Of a DNA stretch of 64,000 nucleotides, positions 1 through 12,342 are shown piece after piece; position 1 is the first letter of the stretch; every line of letters begins with the position of its first letter. Source of the stretch: Lantana camara (taxonomy: Eukaryota; Streptophyta; Magnoliopsida; Lamiales; Verbenaceae). The notes under the pieces were generated by a model. The model was given only the letters and a program-made list of their open reading frames with translations. It searched no databases and had not been told where the DNA came from. Both the position numbers and the translations under genes were made by a program. Location of the stretch: positions 77,836,501 to 77,900,500 of the forward strand of contig CM074862.1 in NCBI GenBank assembly GCA_037501455.1. Direction: 5' to 3'.

Positions 1-1499
1 AACAATATAAAATTACGTACAAAATAATTTTGATAATTTATAAGCAAGTACCGGCATGATTCATAAAAATAATATCAACCTAGCGAATTCTCTCCCTGCA
101 AAAATTCATTCATGTATGTATTAACTAGCTTATCTGTGAATCCTTTGGCCAAAATTTTATTGGTTTGTTTGCTGTATTTCCTACAGAAATTCGTAACGTG
201 CTCGACCATATGTATTAAATGCTTTACCTTTCCATTTTATATTTAACATATTAACTAACTAGGCTTGTGAGTTGAAAAGTTCTTGTTTGGAAAACATACG
301 CCTGGTCTACTTGAGACCTTTTTGACCATGGGATGTAGGTAGTGAAAACAACCCACACAAGTAGATGACTAATTGGGACATCATCAATATTGAGTCGTTT
401 GGTTAAACCCCTGATAGCAAGATTACCAATGGGCAGAAGTAGCTTGTCAGATGTCTTATGTCAATTCAGTAGCTTAAGACGAGTTTTTTTTTTTTTTTAT
501 GTTTTGATGCGAAGCCATTTAAAGGTGATGCTATGAACTCCCATGATTTCTGTTGAAGATGTCATCACTCCATATATAAATGACGTCCCATATACCCTCC
601 ATAAGGGTATTATTTCCTTCAGCCAATTCAAGCTAATTGGGGGTTAAGAAAGCACTACATGATGGATTCCACTACGTAGGAAATAACTCCACTTTTTACA
701 CTTATAGATGCCTCATTCAATAAAACTGAATTTTATTGTTCACTTTACTTGCTTTCTCTCTCTGGATTTTGTATTCTTAGCTCTAATTAATAATTAATTA
801 CACATTTTCCGCTAGAGCTTGCTTGATTATTGGAGAGTATAAGTTGGGGAAGTCTCTGTCAGCCCCTGACGGTTTGTGTTGCAACACTCCAGATCTACCA
901 GAGGACCTTATCTGGATTTTTCTCACCTAGACAGACTTAGTAAAGTTTCCCAGATCTATAAGAATTCAAACAAATTTCAGTGATGGACTTTTTTCCTAAT
1001 AAATATAAATGTCAAGTATTATATTACCTCTTTTGGTAATATTCGTTCTTACTTATATTATGAATCCCCAAAACAACTGTCCTTTGTATTTTTCTGCTAT
1101 GCCTGTATTAATATCCAATGCTGGATGAGGAGACACAAGTCATATCCCAAATTCTTTTGCTCTTTCCTTTTCTTGTTTGTTTTCTGATGTCCTCTCTAAT
1201 GGACTTGGAACTGGTTGTTGGATTGATTTTGAGCTTGAATAGCCTGAAAAGCCATATTGGAGTAACATTTATACCTGGTTTTTTTTTTTTTTTGACTTTA
1301 TTAGTGAATGCCTAATTTTGATGCGACAGGCTTCGGTAGCTTGACTGATTGTGAATTCTACGATGACCTTGAATTGCCATTTTTCTCAATCAAGGCTGAA
1401 TATATTTCTAATATTGGCTTAGACTCAGAGTCCATTATCTTACAGTAAAGCACTTACCTTGTTGCTGATTCTAATGTAGCTTATAAATGTTACTGGCAG
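1..1499. other. AT-rich upstream/intronic stretch
   Basis: I see no convincing exon here. The homologous gene in other plants has more N-terminal coding sequence than this window shows. The first visible exon opens in mid-protein behind an acceptor-like AG at 1498-1499, so at least the right part of this stretch is probably an intron and earlier exons lie outside the window. A 65-codon open frame at 1118-1315 looks like hydrophobic translated intron and is not supported. Confidence 0.5.
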
Positions 1500-4400
1500 C
1501 TGCGATTGGGAAGCTAGAAGTTTGATGCTCGAAACCTGGAAGTTGGATCCTAATGATTACTATAGCATTTGGAGTGTAGCAGACTGTCATGTCCTTGGCT
1601 GTAGATGGCAGTGCAGTGCACCTGAGAACCATAAGAAGAAAAAACCTTTTGAACTCCAGGAAATTTTTAAGAGTTTACCCTGTGTGACAAAGAAGATAGA
1701 CTCTATTAGCTCAAGACTAAAACCAGCTGACTCTTGTCAATCCGGTATCTGGGTGCTGTCTGATGATGTTTTGGTTAATATATTAACTACCCTAAGCCCA
1801 ATTGACCTTTTTAAGATTTCTTTGACATGCCACCATTTAAGGAATTTGGCTGCGTCTATCATGCCATGTATGAAACTTAAACTCTATCCTCATCAACAGG
1901 CTGCAGTTGAGTGGATGTTACAGCGTGAGAGGGAACCTGAAGTCTTACAACATCCTCTTTTTATGGATTTCAGAACTGAAGATGGGTTTGATTATAATAT
2001 CAATATTGTTTCTGGTGAAATAGTTGCCGGTGTTGTTCCTAGCATTAGGGATTTTCGTGGGGGAATGTTCTGTGACGAACCTGGACTGGGTAAGACTATT
2101 ACTGCCCTTTCACTTATTCTGAAGACACAAGGAACCTTAGCAGAACCACTAGATGGAGTACCAGTGATCTGGTGTATTCATGATGGGAACCAGAGGTGTG
2201 GCTATTATGAAGTTAGTGCAGACAATTTAACCAGGGATAATGTGGCAAATATCAGCAACATTGTGGGTCATAAAGGTCGCAGGGGAAAATTATCTCTTGA
2301 TGAACTCACTCCGACGACAATTTGTGGCGGAAATGCTTCAAATTCTCCTATAGCTCTCTGTTCAGCTGAGCATATAATTGAATCCACTAATTCATGCTCG
2401 AATAAACGAATTAAATTATATACCCCTGCATCCTCAACACCTGCAACTATCACTGTGGACCGCAGCCAGAGATGGAGTAGCGCGAAGAGAAATCTTCTGG
2501 ATGATTATGAGGAGCCAGCTCCTGTTACTGGAAAAGGTTCCAAAAAGAGGAAGAATGACTCTAAGGGTCACAAACAAGTTGGTTTCCCACGAGGGAGGGC
2601 GGGCACTAGGAAGAGGGATAATGAAGCACTTACATATGATATTGATGATAATAATGAAACTTGGGTCCAGTGTGATGCTTGTAGCAAGTGGCGGAAGGTT
2701 GCTGATGGACATGTAGCAAGTACTTCCACTGTATGGTTTTGTAGTATGAACACTGATCCCACACACCAGAGTTGTAACGTCCCTGAAGAATCCTGGGATC
2801 GTAAGGAGTCTATCACATATCTGCCAGGATTTCATACCAAGGGATCCTCTGGGGGCCAGAAGGAAAATATATTGTTTTTCATTAGTGTGCTAAAGGATCA
2901 CTATACATTGATCAATTCTGAGACAAAGAAAGCCTTGATTTGGCTAGCTAGGCTTTCGCCAGATAAGCTCACACAACTGGAAACAGCTGGATTGGTGAGC
3001 CCAACAGTAGGAACATCGCGCTTTGATACTAGAGTAACTCGAGATTTTCACAAAATATTTCAAGCATTTGGCCTTATAAAAGGAGCGGAAAAGGGTTCTT
3101 TGAGGTGGTACTATCCGAGAAATCTTCTGAACCTTGCCTTCGATTTGGATTCTCTTAAGATTGCTCTTTGTGAGCCATTAGAGACACTCCGTTTTTATCT
3201 ATCTAGTGCAACTTTGATTGTTGTCCCTGCAAATCTTGTCGATCACTGGAAAACCCAAATTGAAAGGCATGTTAGACCAGGCCAGTTGAGAATTTATATA
3301 TGGGGTGATCAAAAGAAAAAACCACCTGCTCACAATTTGTCTTGGGACTATGATGTTGTGATAACAACCTTTAATCGTTTGAGTGCTGAGTGGGGTCCAC
3401 GTAAAAGAAGTGTATTGATGCAAGTTCACTGGCTTAGAGTCATGTTGGATGAGGGGCATACCCTTGGTTCAAGTCTCACCTTGACAAACAAATTGCAAAT
3501 GTTGGTGTCTCTGACAGCGACTAACCGCTGGTTGCTGACAGGTACCCCAACTCCTAACACTCCTAACAGTCAGCTTTCCTATTTGCAACCCATGCTTAAA
3601 TTCCTCAAAGAAGAGACTTATGGGTTGCATCAGAAATCATGGGAAGCTGGTATTGTGAGGCCATTTGAGGCACAGATGGAAGAGGGCAGGTCACGTTTGC
3701 TACAGTTACTTAACAGATGCATGATTAGTGCAAGAAAAATAGATTTGAAAACAATCCCTCCTTGCATAAAAAGAGTGACATTTGTGGATTTTTCTGAAGA
3801 GCATGCAAAGAGTTATAATGAGTTGGTGGAAACAGTTAGGCGCAATATTTTAATGGCAGACTGGAATGATCGATCTCATGTTGAGAGTTTATTGAACCCA
3901 AAACAATGGAAATTTAGAGCTGCTACAATAAAAAATGTAAGGTTATCATGCTGTGTGGCTGGACATGTCAGAGTAACAGATGCTGGTCAAGACATTCAAG
4001 AAACAATGGATATCTTAGAAGAGAGTGGCCTGAACCCTGTGTCAGAGGAGTATGCTTTGATAAAATATAATCTCTTGTATGGTAGCAATTGCAGGAGGTG
4101 AGGTTGCTTTTTACCTTTCGGGTGCTTCTAATTTTACTTGGCTCCTGAAGCCTATTTATTTTTGCTTGACTTATATATTGATAGGTGCTGAGGACGGTGT
4201 CATTTGAATCCTAATCCTTTTTGTTATTTATATTGTTAGGTGCAGAGCATGGTGTCGTTTACCTGTCATTACACCTTGTAGGCACCTTTTATGCCTTGAT
4301 TGTGTTGCTTTAGACAGTGAAAGGTGTACATTTCCTGGTTGTGGTAACTTATATGAAATGCAGAGTCCTGAAGAATTAGCTCGTCCAGAGAATCCTAATC

Positions 4401-7400
4401 CTAAGTGGCCTGTGCCAAAGGATCTCATTGAGTTACAGCCATCATATAAACAGGTAAAGATAGAGTTTAGTATTTGATTTGGTAGTTAATGCTCTTTGTT
4501 TGTCACTCTCTCACACCCAGCCGCATGTCTATTCATCTAGTAGGCCAAACTTCTCTAATTTCAATTCATTGGCATGAAATACTCCTTTCAGTTTTCAATA
4601 TCCTAGATTAACAGAAAGGAAAGCTGTTACCGTCCTGGATGTCATTCTCTTAGTTGTCATACCAATTAAATTACATAGAACTAGTTTGCTTATTTGTCAC
4701 TTTAAGCTTTTTTTTTCAGCTTTTTGTATCCCTTTTTGGTTGATTCTGAAAACTAGTCACTTTATTAGTGGGCACGACTCATATGTTCAGACAATATTTT
4801 ACTCACACTTGGCTCCAGTGTGCAACTGCTATCAAAGCACTTTGCGATAATAAAGGCCTGTAGCAGTGATGAGTTTGTGCCTGTTCTTTGATTAATAAAG
4901 AGAATACTAAGTGGTCTTGTTCTGAATTTTGCTTAGCTAATGAGTATTGTGGTTTTATATTATGATTTTGCCAGTGTTTTCTGTTCAATATCCGCTTGAC
5001 AGAAAATCTTGATAATTTTCACGTGTGGCTCTGTTTATGCTTCCCTTGAGTGTTTGAAAGATGCCTTTGCTTGATGCAGGACGACTGGAATCCTGATTGG
5101 CAGTCAACATCTAGCAGCAAAGTTACATATCTAGTTCACCGGTTAAAGGAATTGCAAGAAACTAATAAGATGATTGGATACCCCGGTGAGGAGGGTGATG
5201 TCATGTCCAATGAGCTTAATTTCTCCTCTAACAGAGCAGTAGTGGCTTGCCATGAATCTAGCGATGAGACGAACCAGATACAGATGGAAAAAGTTATTAT
5301 CTTTTCACAATTTCTTGAGCATATCCATATCATTGAACAGCAGGTAACTTTCATGAAATATGTGCACGATCCTCTTGCTGTAGTCTATTTAATTAAAGGT
5401 TTAACGTTTATTCTTTTCCCAGTTAAGTCTTGCGGGTATCCAGTTTGTTGGGATGTATAGTCCAATGCACTCTAGTAATAAGGTGTATTCTTGTTTGGTT
5501 TCTGCTTCCTTTGATTCTGGCTGATCCATACTTTTTGTGCTCCTTTGCTAAGTTAATTCTTATGGAATGCAGATGAAATCACTAGCAACGTTCCGGCATG
5601 ATGCAAATTGTATGGCTCTCTTGATGGATGGAAGTGCCGCATTAGGTCTTGATTTGAGCTTTGTGACTCATGTCTATCTGATGGAACCAATTTGGGATAG
5701 AAGGTAATAGATGTAACTTTGCAAATTCTTAAATCAATGTTGGTTCTGCTTGAGTCAGGTTTTCCAACATGGTGACATCTCATTGCTTCTCATATTAGAT
5801 GCTTATATCTTGGTTTTTTAAGCCCTAATCTGTTGGCAAGCCTGATAGATTTTCGTTCCAGTTTTGCCTTGGTTTCTTGAGAGAATTAGAAACTATTATA
5901 TTCCTATTTATCTTTATTGACTGGATTTTATTGTTATGAAAATTGATTAGCATGGAGGAGCAAGTTATTAGTCGTGCTCATCGAATGGGTGCTGTATGCC
6001 CTATTCATGTGGAAACATTAGCAATGAGTGGAACTATTGAAGAGCAAATGATGAGATTTTTACAGGTAATGTGTTCACATTTCGTCTTTTGAATATTATG
6101 TGCTGTCTGGACTCACTATTTGACTGTTGGGAATAACAAATCACAATTCAATAGTTTGGGATATCTAGTTAAATTAGGAGCAGCACCAAATAGTGCTTGA
6201 GCCTTTGTCTATTTCTGCTATATTTCTGAAAGAGGGGACAGGTTAGATTAATAGATTTCTTTTAGACTATGTGGCAATGATTATTTTTCGTTCCTCCATT
6301 CGCATATAGTATTGTGCTTTGGACAGATTGATGGCCAACCAAGATCATAACATACCTTAACTAAAAAGAGTTATAGCTCATAATCGTACTTCATTCCTAC
6401 AGTATGGTTTTACAGCCTTGTAGCTGGTTAACAAGGTGGATAATCTTAGTTTGGTACAGAAGTTTCTAGTGATATCTCATGCTGCCGTTGAACAAGTGTA
6501 ATGCTAATGGGATTATTTTACGGGGTTGAGTCTCATTGAGGCTAATTGGGGAACCAACAAGAATTCTCTAATTTTTTTTTTATAAAAAAAGTAAAAAAAA
6601 CAAGATCGCTGTGCTTCATGCTCACCGATATCAAAAAGTTATCTGTTTCTAAAACCATGCGTAGTATTTCTTTCCCCTTCTAGGAATGCTCAAAATAGGG
6701 AATTGTTTGCCGCCTAGGAATACACAATAATGACAATATTTTGCTGTAGTGGTGAAAGGGCTGAAGCTTTTGATTAGGGCATTACCGTGTAAACTAAAGC
6801 TAGTTGTGCTGCAGTTTGTGCCGTTTTCACAACTTTTTTTGAACTGCCCTTATAGCTTCTTTGTGCATTGATGATATAATCCAATCACCTTGATAGATGA
6901 TTTTAAGTAAACCCCTCCAACCAAAAAAAAAAAAAAAGGAAAAAAAGGGAGAGAGCTTGCAAAAAGATATATGATAATCGGAAATTTGATGCTACCTCAC
7001 TTGGTTAGCATCCAAGTGTACTGGGTATTGTTAGCAGACTGTATGTATGGATTCTATAAAATGCCTCACTCAACTAAGCATTTGGCTTAGCCAGCTACAG
7101 TAGTACTAAGATGCATTGACGTCAATACACCTCCCTTGCTGCTTCTATATTGAGCAATGAAGCGTTTTAAACCTCAGAAAATAAAATATTTGCAGCAGTC
7201 TGTCTTAACAATCACCTAGGCAATTTATGTCATCGACTAACAGTTTTGTTCTTTCATTAGGATGGTGATGAATGCAGAAGGCTGTTGAAGGAAGAGTTTG
7301 GTACTAATGATCTTGATGGAACAAGATCATCTCGCACGTTGCATGATTTTGCTGAGAGCAATTACTTGGCTCACCTTAGCTTTGTCCGAACCAATTCAAC

Positions 7401-7924
7401 ATTAGAAAAGGTGGGTAAATGGAACTCTGTTATCTTTCATTCGTCCTTTTGTACTACTTGACAATTTGGGCTCTTCCCAGTTAGTTATTAAAGGCAACTG
7501 TGTAGTGAAGTGGGGGTGAACTTTTTTGATGGGGGTGAACTCTTTTGATGGGGATGAGCTTTATGGGTAATGGAGAAATAATTTTTTTGTTTCTAATTAA
7601 TTTGTAAATGTGAACGGTGATTATTTAACTTGAACAAGCGCCTTTTCTGTGTCATTAACCGTAGCTTCCCAAGATTTAAAAATAAATGAAAAAGTTACTC
7701 CACACAATAGATAAACTATGAAGAGTTCAAGTTCCATTTTTTAAAGGATCAAATTATTGTTTTCTGCATCTCGAAAAATGAAAACGACATACACTTATTT
7801 ATTTATCCTCCCAAAAGGATTACTTCATCCATGTTTGGATATGTTTAATTTATATGGAGTTATTGATGTGGGGTTTCTTTGCTTTTGGACATAGGTACCG
7901 CAACCTACAGAAGTCTGCAGCTGA
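1500..7924 (+). CDS. F-box / SNF2 ATPase / CW-type zinc finger / RING protein, At3g54460-like (5' partial)
   Basis: Seen: eight exons with GT-AG borders and continuous phase: 1500-4097, 4240-4453, 5080-5343, 5423-5482, 5573-5703, 5951-6065, 7261-7410 and 7895-7924 (stop TGA). The first exon has an F-box (about 1740-1855), the SNF2 Q-motif region (LKLYPHQQAAVEWML), Walker A (DEPGLGKT, about 2077), a CW zinc finger (about 2655-2790; W, paired Cys, W, Cys), motif II as DEGH (about 3448) and LLTGTPTPN. Exon 2 is a Cys/His RING-like finger. Exons 3-6 are the helicase C-lobe (IFSQFLEHIHIIEQQ, then ISRAHRMG). Known: Rad5/Rad16-like SNF2 proteins carry a RING between the two ATPase lobes, and this F-box fusion is conserved in plants. 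Inferred: nuclear chromatin or DNA-repair ATPase with ubiquitin-ligase features. The frame is open upstream of the first ATG (1525), so the true start is not in the window. If the last intron is retained, the protein instead ends at a stop near 7461. Confidence 0.9.
4171..4262 (+). repeat. Duplicated 3' splice-site segment in intron before the RING exon
   Basis: About 35 bp ending in a polypyrimidine-poor AG and the first bases of the RING exon occurs twice. The first copy is at 4171-4205 (ataggtgctgaggacgg) and the second, used as the acceptor, is at about 4228-4262 (ttaggtgcagagcatgg). The upstream copy has an in-frame stop shortly after its AG, so using it would truncate the protein. Confidence 0.6.
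7510..7562 (+). repeat. Short tandem repeat in last intron
   Basis: Two to three imperfect copies of an about 22-bp unit resembling gggggtgaactcttttgatg lie in the intron between 7411 and 7894. This is a simple intronic minisatellite with no coding content. Confidence 0.6.
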
Positions 7925-8463
7925 CATGCACAATTTTCCTGGAGCATTACGGATTATATTATTTATTCGTGAAGTTTGTTTGTACAGTATGGTGCAGGTT
8001 AGCTCAGAAGCTCCGTTCATAATCTCTTAAGGTTATTTTTTTCATTTTATTGCTAGAAATGTAGAAAGGCTTCTGCAGGTTTGCTTAATTAGATCCTATC
8101 ATACTAAGAAGTTAATTTTGTATGCTTCTTGGTAACATTTATCTATCAATTGATCTTAGAGAATCAATAACTCTTGCAAATAGTGTAATGGTTGGTATTC
8201 AGCAAAAGTCGTATTTTTTTGAATCAATATTAGGGTAAATATATTTGAACTGTAATGGTAAGTTGGGAAGCTAAAGTTAAAGCAATAGTTGATACAAACT
8301 TTGGAACCAGGACGGACAGGAATATTGAAATATTATGAGAATCACTACCATCCCAAGATGCAGTTTCCTGTTTAGCTTGGTTTGGAATTTTTTACACCAA
8401 CCAAATCCAAAGAAATGTTCTAATTTTATGTCAATATTTTTGAGATAAGAAGTAACCCATCAA
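7925..8463 (+). other. Probable 3' UTR and intergenic spacer
   Basis: AT-rich sequence after the last stop codon. It probably holds the 3' UTR of the F-box/SNF2 gene, though I cannot place a poly(A) site with confidence. No other feature is seen. Confidence 0.4.
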
Positions 8464-9387
8464 TTGTCTTGCAAAGTATGTGGAAACATACTTTTATACG
8501 TACTAGCAGGATGTACGTGTGTGCACGTATTATTTTGTGTATTTATATTTTTCTTGTGCCAAAGAATAGTTTTTTTATATTTTGTTTGTACAGATTTTTA
8601 TTTTTTATTTTTTATTTTTACTTTTTTTTATAATTATATTTTTTTGTATCTCCTTGTTGATAAAGATCTTTCTGAAAAAAATTTAAAAATATGTTTTGTT
8701 CCTTGGTTTATAACCAAATATGTTGAAAACCATATTTTTGTTATAGAAAGAGAGTATAAACTCACCCATGGTGGAAAAATTTTAAGAACAAATTTTCCTC
8801 CTTATTCTTTTTCTATAGAAAAAGAAAATGAGACTAGATATTATATTGCTTTTCAAAAATTATTTGAAAACAATACTTTACCAATTACTTTAAATCACAT
8901 GAATAATATGGTTCAACAACACAACTTTACGAATATGTATTTAATTGTGCTTGTAGAAAATATTTCTTCTTTAACTAAAAGGGTGGAGAAAATTATTTCA
9001 GATCTGAATAATTTTAAAAACCAGAATAAAATTGAAAAAGATTCTGGAGAATTTAGTAGAATTATCCCTAATATTCAACCACTTCCTGAAGTCAAAGATT
9101 TTAAATTAAAATCTATTTTTGATTTAGAAAAAATTCTTGGTGAGAAATTCAAGGATTTGAGAATTAGTACTCTTAATAAAGAGTTTGAGGATAGTATGTC
9201 TGATAATCGTAATACTGTTAAAGAGTAGATTAATAAATTATCTAAGTACGTTGATAAACCTACTCAGAGAATGTATTATTATCCTAAACCTACTCCTCAA
9301 GATATTATTCTTGAAGAACAAGAATATACTTTTAATAATTCGTATAGTTACAAAAATATCTATGAATGGAATATAGATGGTTTTGCT
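8464..9387 (+). pseudogene. N-terminal part of the pararetrovirus-like polyprotein, interrupted
   Basis: An open frame runs 8464-9228. Its first about 60 codons are hydrophobic low-complexity translation of AT-rich DNA and are probably not genuine. From about 8650 the composition becomes protein-like, with charged stretches, a possible coiled-coil segment near 8960-9050 and PPYSF and LPITLNHMNNM segments. After a TAG at 9226-9228 the same frame stays open until the hAT insertion at 9388. The position fits the movement-protein/leader part of caulimovirid polyproteins, but I recognise no diagnostic motif, so function is unassigned. Confidence 0.45.
9380..9387 (+). repeat. 8-bp target-site duplication, left copy
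   Basis: GTTTTGCT immediately precedes the terminal inverted repeat of the hAT element and is repeated exactly at 11111-11118. Confidence 0.9.
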
Positions 9388-9881
9388 CAGGGATGGCAAT
9401 GGGCCGGGTCTGGGTCAGACCCGGCGGGTCCAGACCCGCCCCGTGACGGGTCCAGACCCGACGGGTCCGGACCCGGTTGGTGGTGGGTCCGGACCCGGCC
9501 CAGACCCGGTGGACCCGGCAGACCCGACGGGTCTAATATTGGACCCGTTGGATCCGGGTCCAGATCCGGATCCGTTGGACCCGTTTATTAATTTTTGGTC
9601 CGTTTAATTTATTTTTTATCTGATTAATCCATTTTTGATACATTTAACCCGTTTTTGATACTATAATAGTTTGAATTTGTAAACTTTCTCATGTTTATAT
9701 AAAACGAGGCTACAATTCACAATTGTTATACTTATTTCATGTTGGGCTTTTTCAATTTGTAATATTTTGATATAGAGTGACACGAAGTAGCGGGAAATAC
9801 CAAAGATTGAACAAACAGTTAGAGAGAGAATCTCTGCAATTTGGAAAAAGGTTTTTTTAACGGATCCTAATTCCTTTTTTG

Positions 9882-9919
<38 letters not shown>

Positions 9920-11110
9920 TTAACCTCAATTAATTGATAATATAAAAGATATTTAGCTTTTTTGTTCTTAATTTTATTTTATTTTATTTTTTAGATTATT
10001 TAAAGTATCTAATCTGTGCGCAAGGAATTTATTTGGATTGGATTTATTTAATAATTAAATCTAGAATGATTGTGTATTAAATCGGTTAGATATTTATATT
10101 CAACTGATAATTAGAATTTTCCTCAAGTGGGGGGCAAATTCTAGTAGGAGCTGGTTGGATCAAGCAACTATAATAATAAGAGGACTAGAGGAGAATGTCT
10201 TAATTTTATAGTGATTGATATAAAATTTTTAAAAAATTTTCATATATTACAATTTGAAATTTTTATCGACAAATGAAGTAATTTAACAATTCGATGTTAT
10301 ACTAACTTAATTAGATGCCTCGTTTCGAGTTTCTAATTACTAATCTATAGGGGAGAGCTTTGCGGTTAAATATGATCCAATCCAATTTGAACCAAAATAA
10401 ATGAACTATGAAACTAAAAAACAAATTTGATTTTTTCCTAAATGTTGGCAATGGGAAAATAATTTTCTAGCATATGAAAAGTCTGACAATTTCTTGTAGT
10501 AGTTGAAGAGAAATCAACAAAGATATTGGAAAATTATTTAATCATCACGAAATATAATATGTTGTATTAATATTTTAAAGTATTTCCTTCCAAAAGGTTA
10601 TTTATTTAATTGTTTATTTTGTCAAGTTACGACAAATTTAATAGATGACATATAATTAAAATAACAAGTGTCCTCGTGGGTAGGTTTTAAAAACTGGGTT
10701 CTCGAGTGATCAAGTATAATGTATTCCCATGAATATTTAAATAAATATGTAATAGCATAAATTATTTTTAAAATATATAATTTAAAAAATATTAAATACA
10801 GTATTTTATATAAATATCTAACAAAGTACAATATAATAAAATATTGATTTAAAAGAATTTTCGCATAATAATTAACTATAATAATTTTATGTAATTATGT
10901 CATTAGAAATAATTAATTTTTGGATTTTTTCTTTTTTTTTATTTATTTACGGGCCGGGTCTGGGTCCAGACCCGTTAAGGACCCGATACTACGGGTCCGT
11001 TTTTTCCGGGTCCAGACCCGACCCGGGACCTGATGGGGCGGGTCTAAAGCGGGTCTAGCGGGGCGGGTCCGGGTCCAGACCCGGCGGACCCGGCCCAATT
11101 GCCATCCCTA
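9388..11110. mobile_element. Non-autonomous hAT element (1723 bp) inserted in the pararetrovirus-like element
   Basis: The left end reads CAGGGATGGCAATGGGCCGG and the right end, on the opposite strand, TAGGGATGGCAATTGGGCCG, giving terminal inverted repeats of about 23 bp. It is flanked by perfect 8-bp direct repeats, the duplication length known for hAT transposases. No transposase frame is present; the centre is AT-rich with no credible gene. Both ends (9400-9590 and 10950-11095) are very GC-rich arrays of GGGTC/GACCC palindromic motifs, most likely subterminal repeats. The two host halves on either side share a reading frame once the insert and one duplication copy are discounted, so the element landed in what was then one continuous coding region. 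Confidence 0.9.
9884..9919. repeat. (ATT)n microsatellite
   Basis: About twelve ATT/TTA trinucleotides in a row inside the AT-rich core of the hAT element. Confidence 0.9.
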
Positions 11111-11118
11111 GTTTTGCT
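11111..11118 (+). repeat. 8-bp target-site duplication, right copy
   Basis: GTTTTGCT, an exact copy of 9380-9387, directly after the right terminal inverted repeat of the hAT element. Confidence 0.9.
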
Positions 11119-12264
11119 GAAAGACATATATATAATGCGGTTCATAGAATGCTTATGTATATCACTATTTGCAAAAGTAATGGTAATAGAGATAAAGATA
11201 TTGCCAATATGATTATTGCAGGGTTTACTGGTCAATTAAAAGGTTGGTGGGATAATTACCTCACTGAAGATAATAAAGAAAATATTCTTAACACGGTTAA
11301 AATTGAAAATAGGGTTAATAACCAAGATATTGTTTATACTTTGATTGTTAATATAATTGAACATTTTACCGGAAGATTTTCGGAGAATAGTGATAAAATC
11401 AGAACTTTACTTCAAAATTTGAGATGTCGTACCCTTACATCATTCAGATGGTATAAGGATACTTTTCTTAGTAGAGTTATGGAACTTCCTGAGTCCAATA
11501 GTACTCATTGGAAATCCAAATTTATTGATGGATTACCATCTCTCTTTGCAGAAAGGGTTAGAAATACCCTTAGAAAAGGAGATGTTAATATCAATTATGA
11601 TAGTCATAACTATGGTAGTCTTATAGGAACTTGCCAAAGTGAAGGAATAGCTTTATGTAATGAGATAAAGCTAAGTCAACAAATTAAGAAACATAATCTT
11701 AATGAAAGAAAACAATTGGGACAATTTTGTGATCAGTTTGGGATTTTAAATCCTCTTCCTAATAAAGGAAAAAGACATAATAAAAGAAAGAAATTTCATA
11801 AATCTCCAGAATTTTCTAAAAGCAAACACAGAAAAAGAAGAGAAAAGAGAGAGATGAGAAAAGAGAAAAGGAAGGCTAACAGTCCTCCTATTATCTGTCG
11901 CAAATATGGAAAACTTGATCATTATGCTAATCAATGTTGGACCAAGAAGAAAATTCAAAGCTTAGAGATTGATGATAATATCAAAGACACTCTTTGCAAA
12001 ATTCTTTTAAATTCAGAATCTAAAACTGAAAAATCATCATACTCAGATGATTTAGAAGTTTTAGAAAATGAAGACTATTCTTCTGAATCTGAAGAATGTG
12101 AACCTTGTAAGAATGGATTAACTTGTGAAAAACAAATAGATTCTTCGGATACAGAAGAAGGAAATATTTATCAAATTATTTCCCAATTTCAGGAAATAAA
12201 TGTTATTACTAATGATAATATTCTTGAAGTTTTAAAAATTATTCAAGATCCCGATATTAGATAA
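11119..12264 (+). pseudogene. Capsid/gag-like domain of the pararetrovirus-like element
   Basis: An open frame continues the interrupted one. Near 11215 it has a gag-like FTGQLKGWWDNYLT segment, then LRCRTLTSFRWYKDTFL near 11425 and KFIDGLPSLFAERVRNTLRK. This pattern is familiar from plant pararetrovirus-like polyproteins. A Lys/Arg-rich block (about 11750-11880) precedes a zinc-knuckle-like motif near 11893 that reads CRKYGKLDHYANQC. The second Cys of the usual C-x2-C-x4-H-x4-C is Tyr, so the finger is degenerate. An acidic, Ser/Glu-rich tail follows. The frame ends at TAA (12262-12264), but the same frame reopens directly after it, so this is a nonsense mutation rather than a natural terminus. 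Confidence 0.65.
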
Positions 12265-12342
12265 AAAATTATTGATCAATTAAAAGAGAAAAATGATTTT
12301 GATCAAAATCAAAGTTTTCAAAAGAATTCTGAACCCTATACT

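Noticed and set aside
840..960. LPEDLIWIF-like text resembling an F-box start
   Set aside because: Closed by a stop within a few codons and out of context. The real F-box of the gene is at about 1740-1855.
9271..9607. Gly/Pro/Asp-rich open frames in the left end of the hAT element
   Set aside because: They are translations of the GGGTC/GACCC palindromic array in all frames, not protein-coding sequence.
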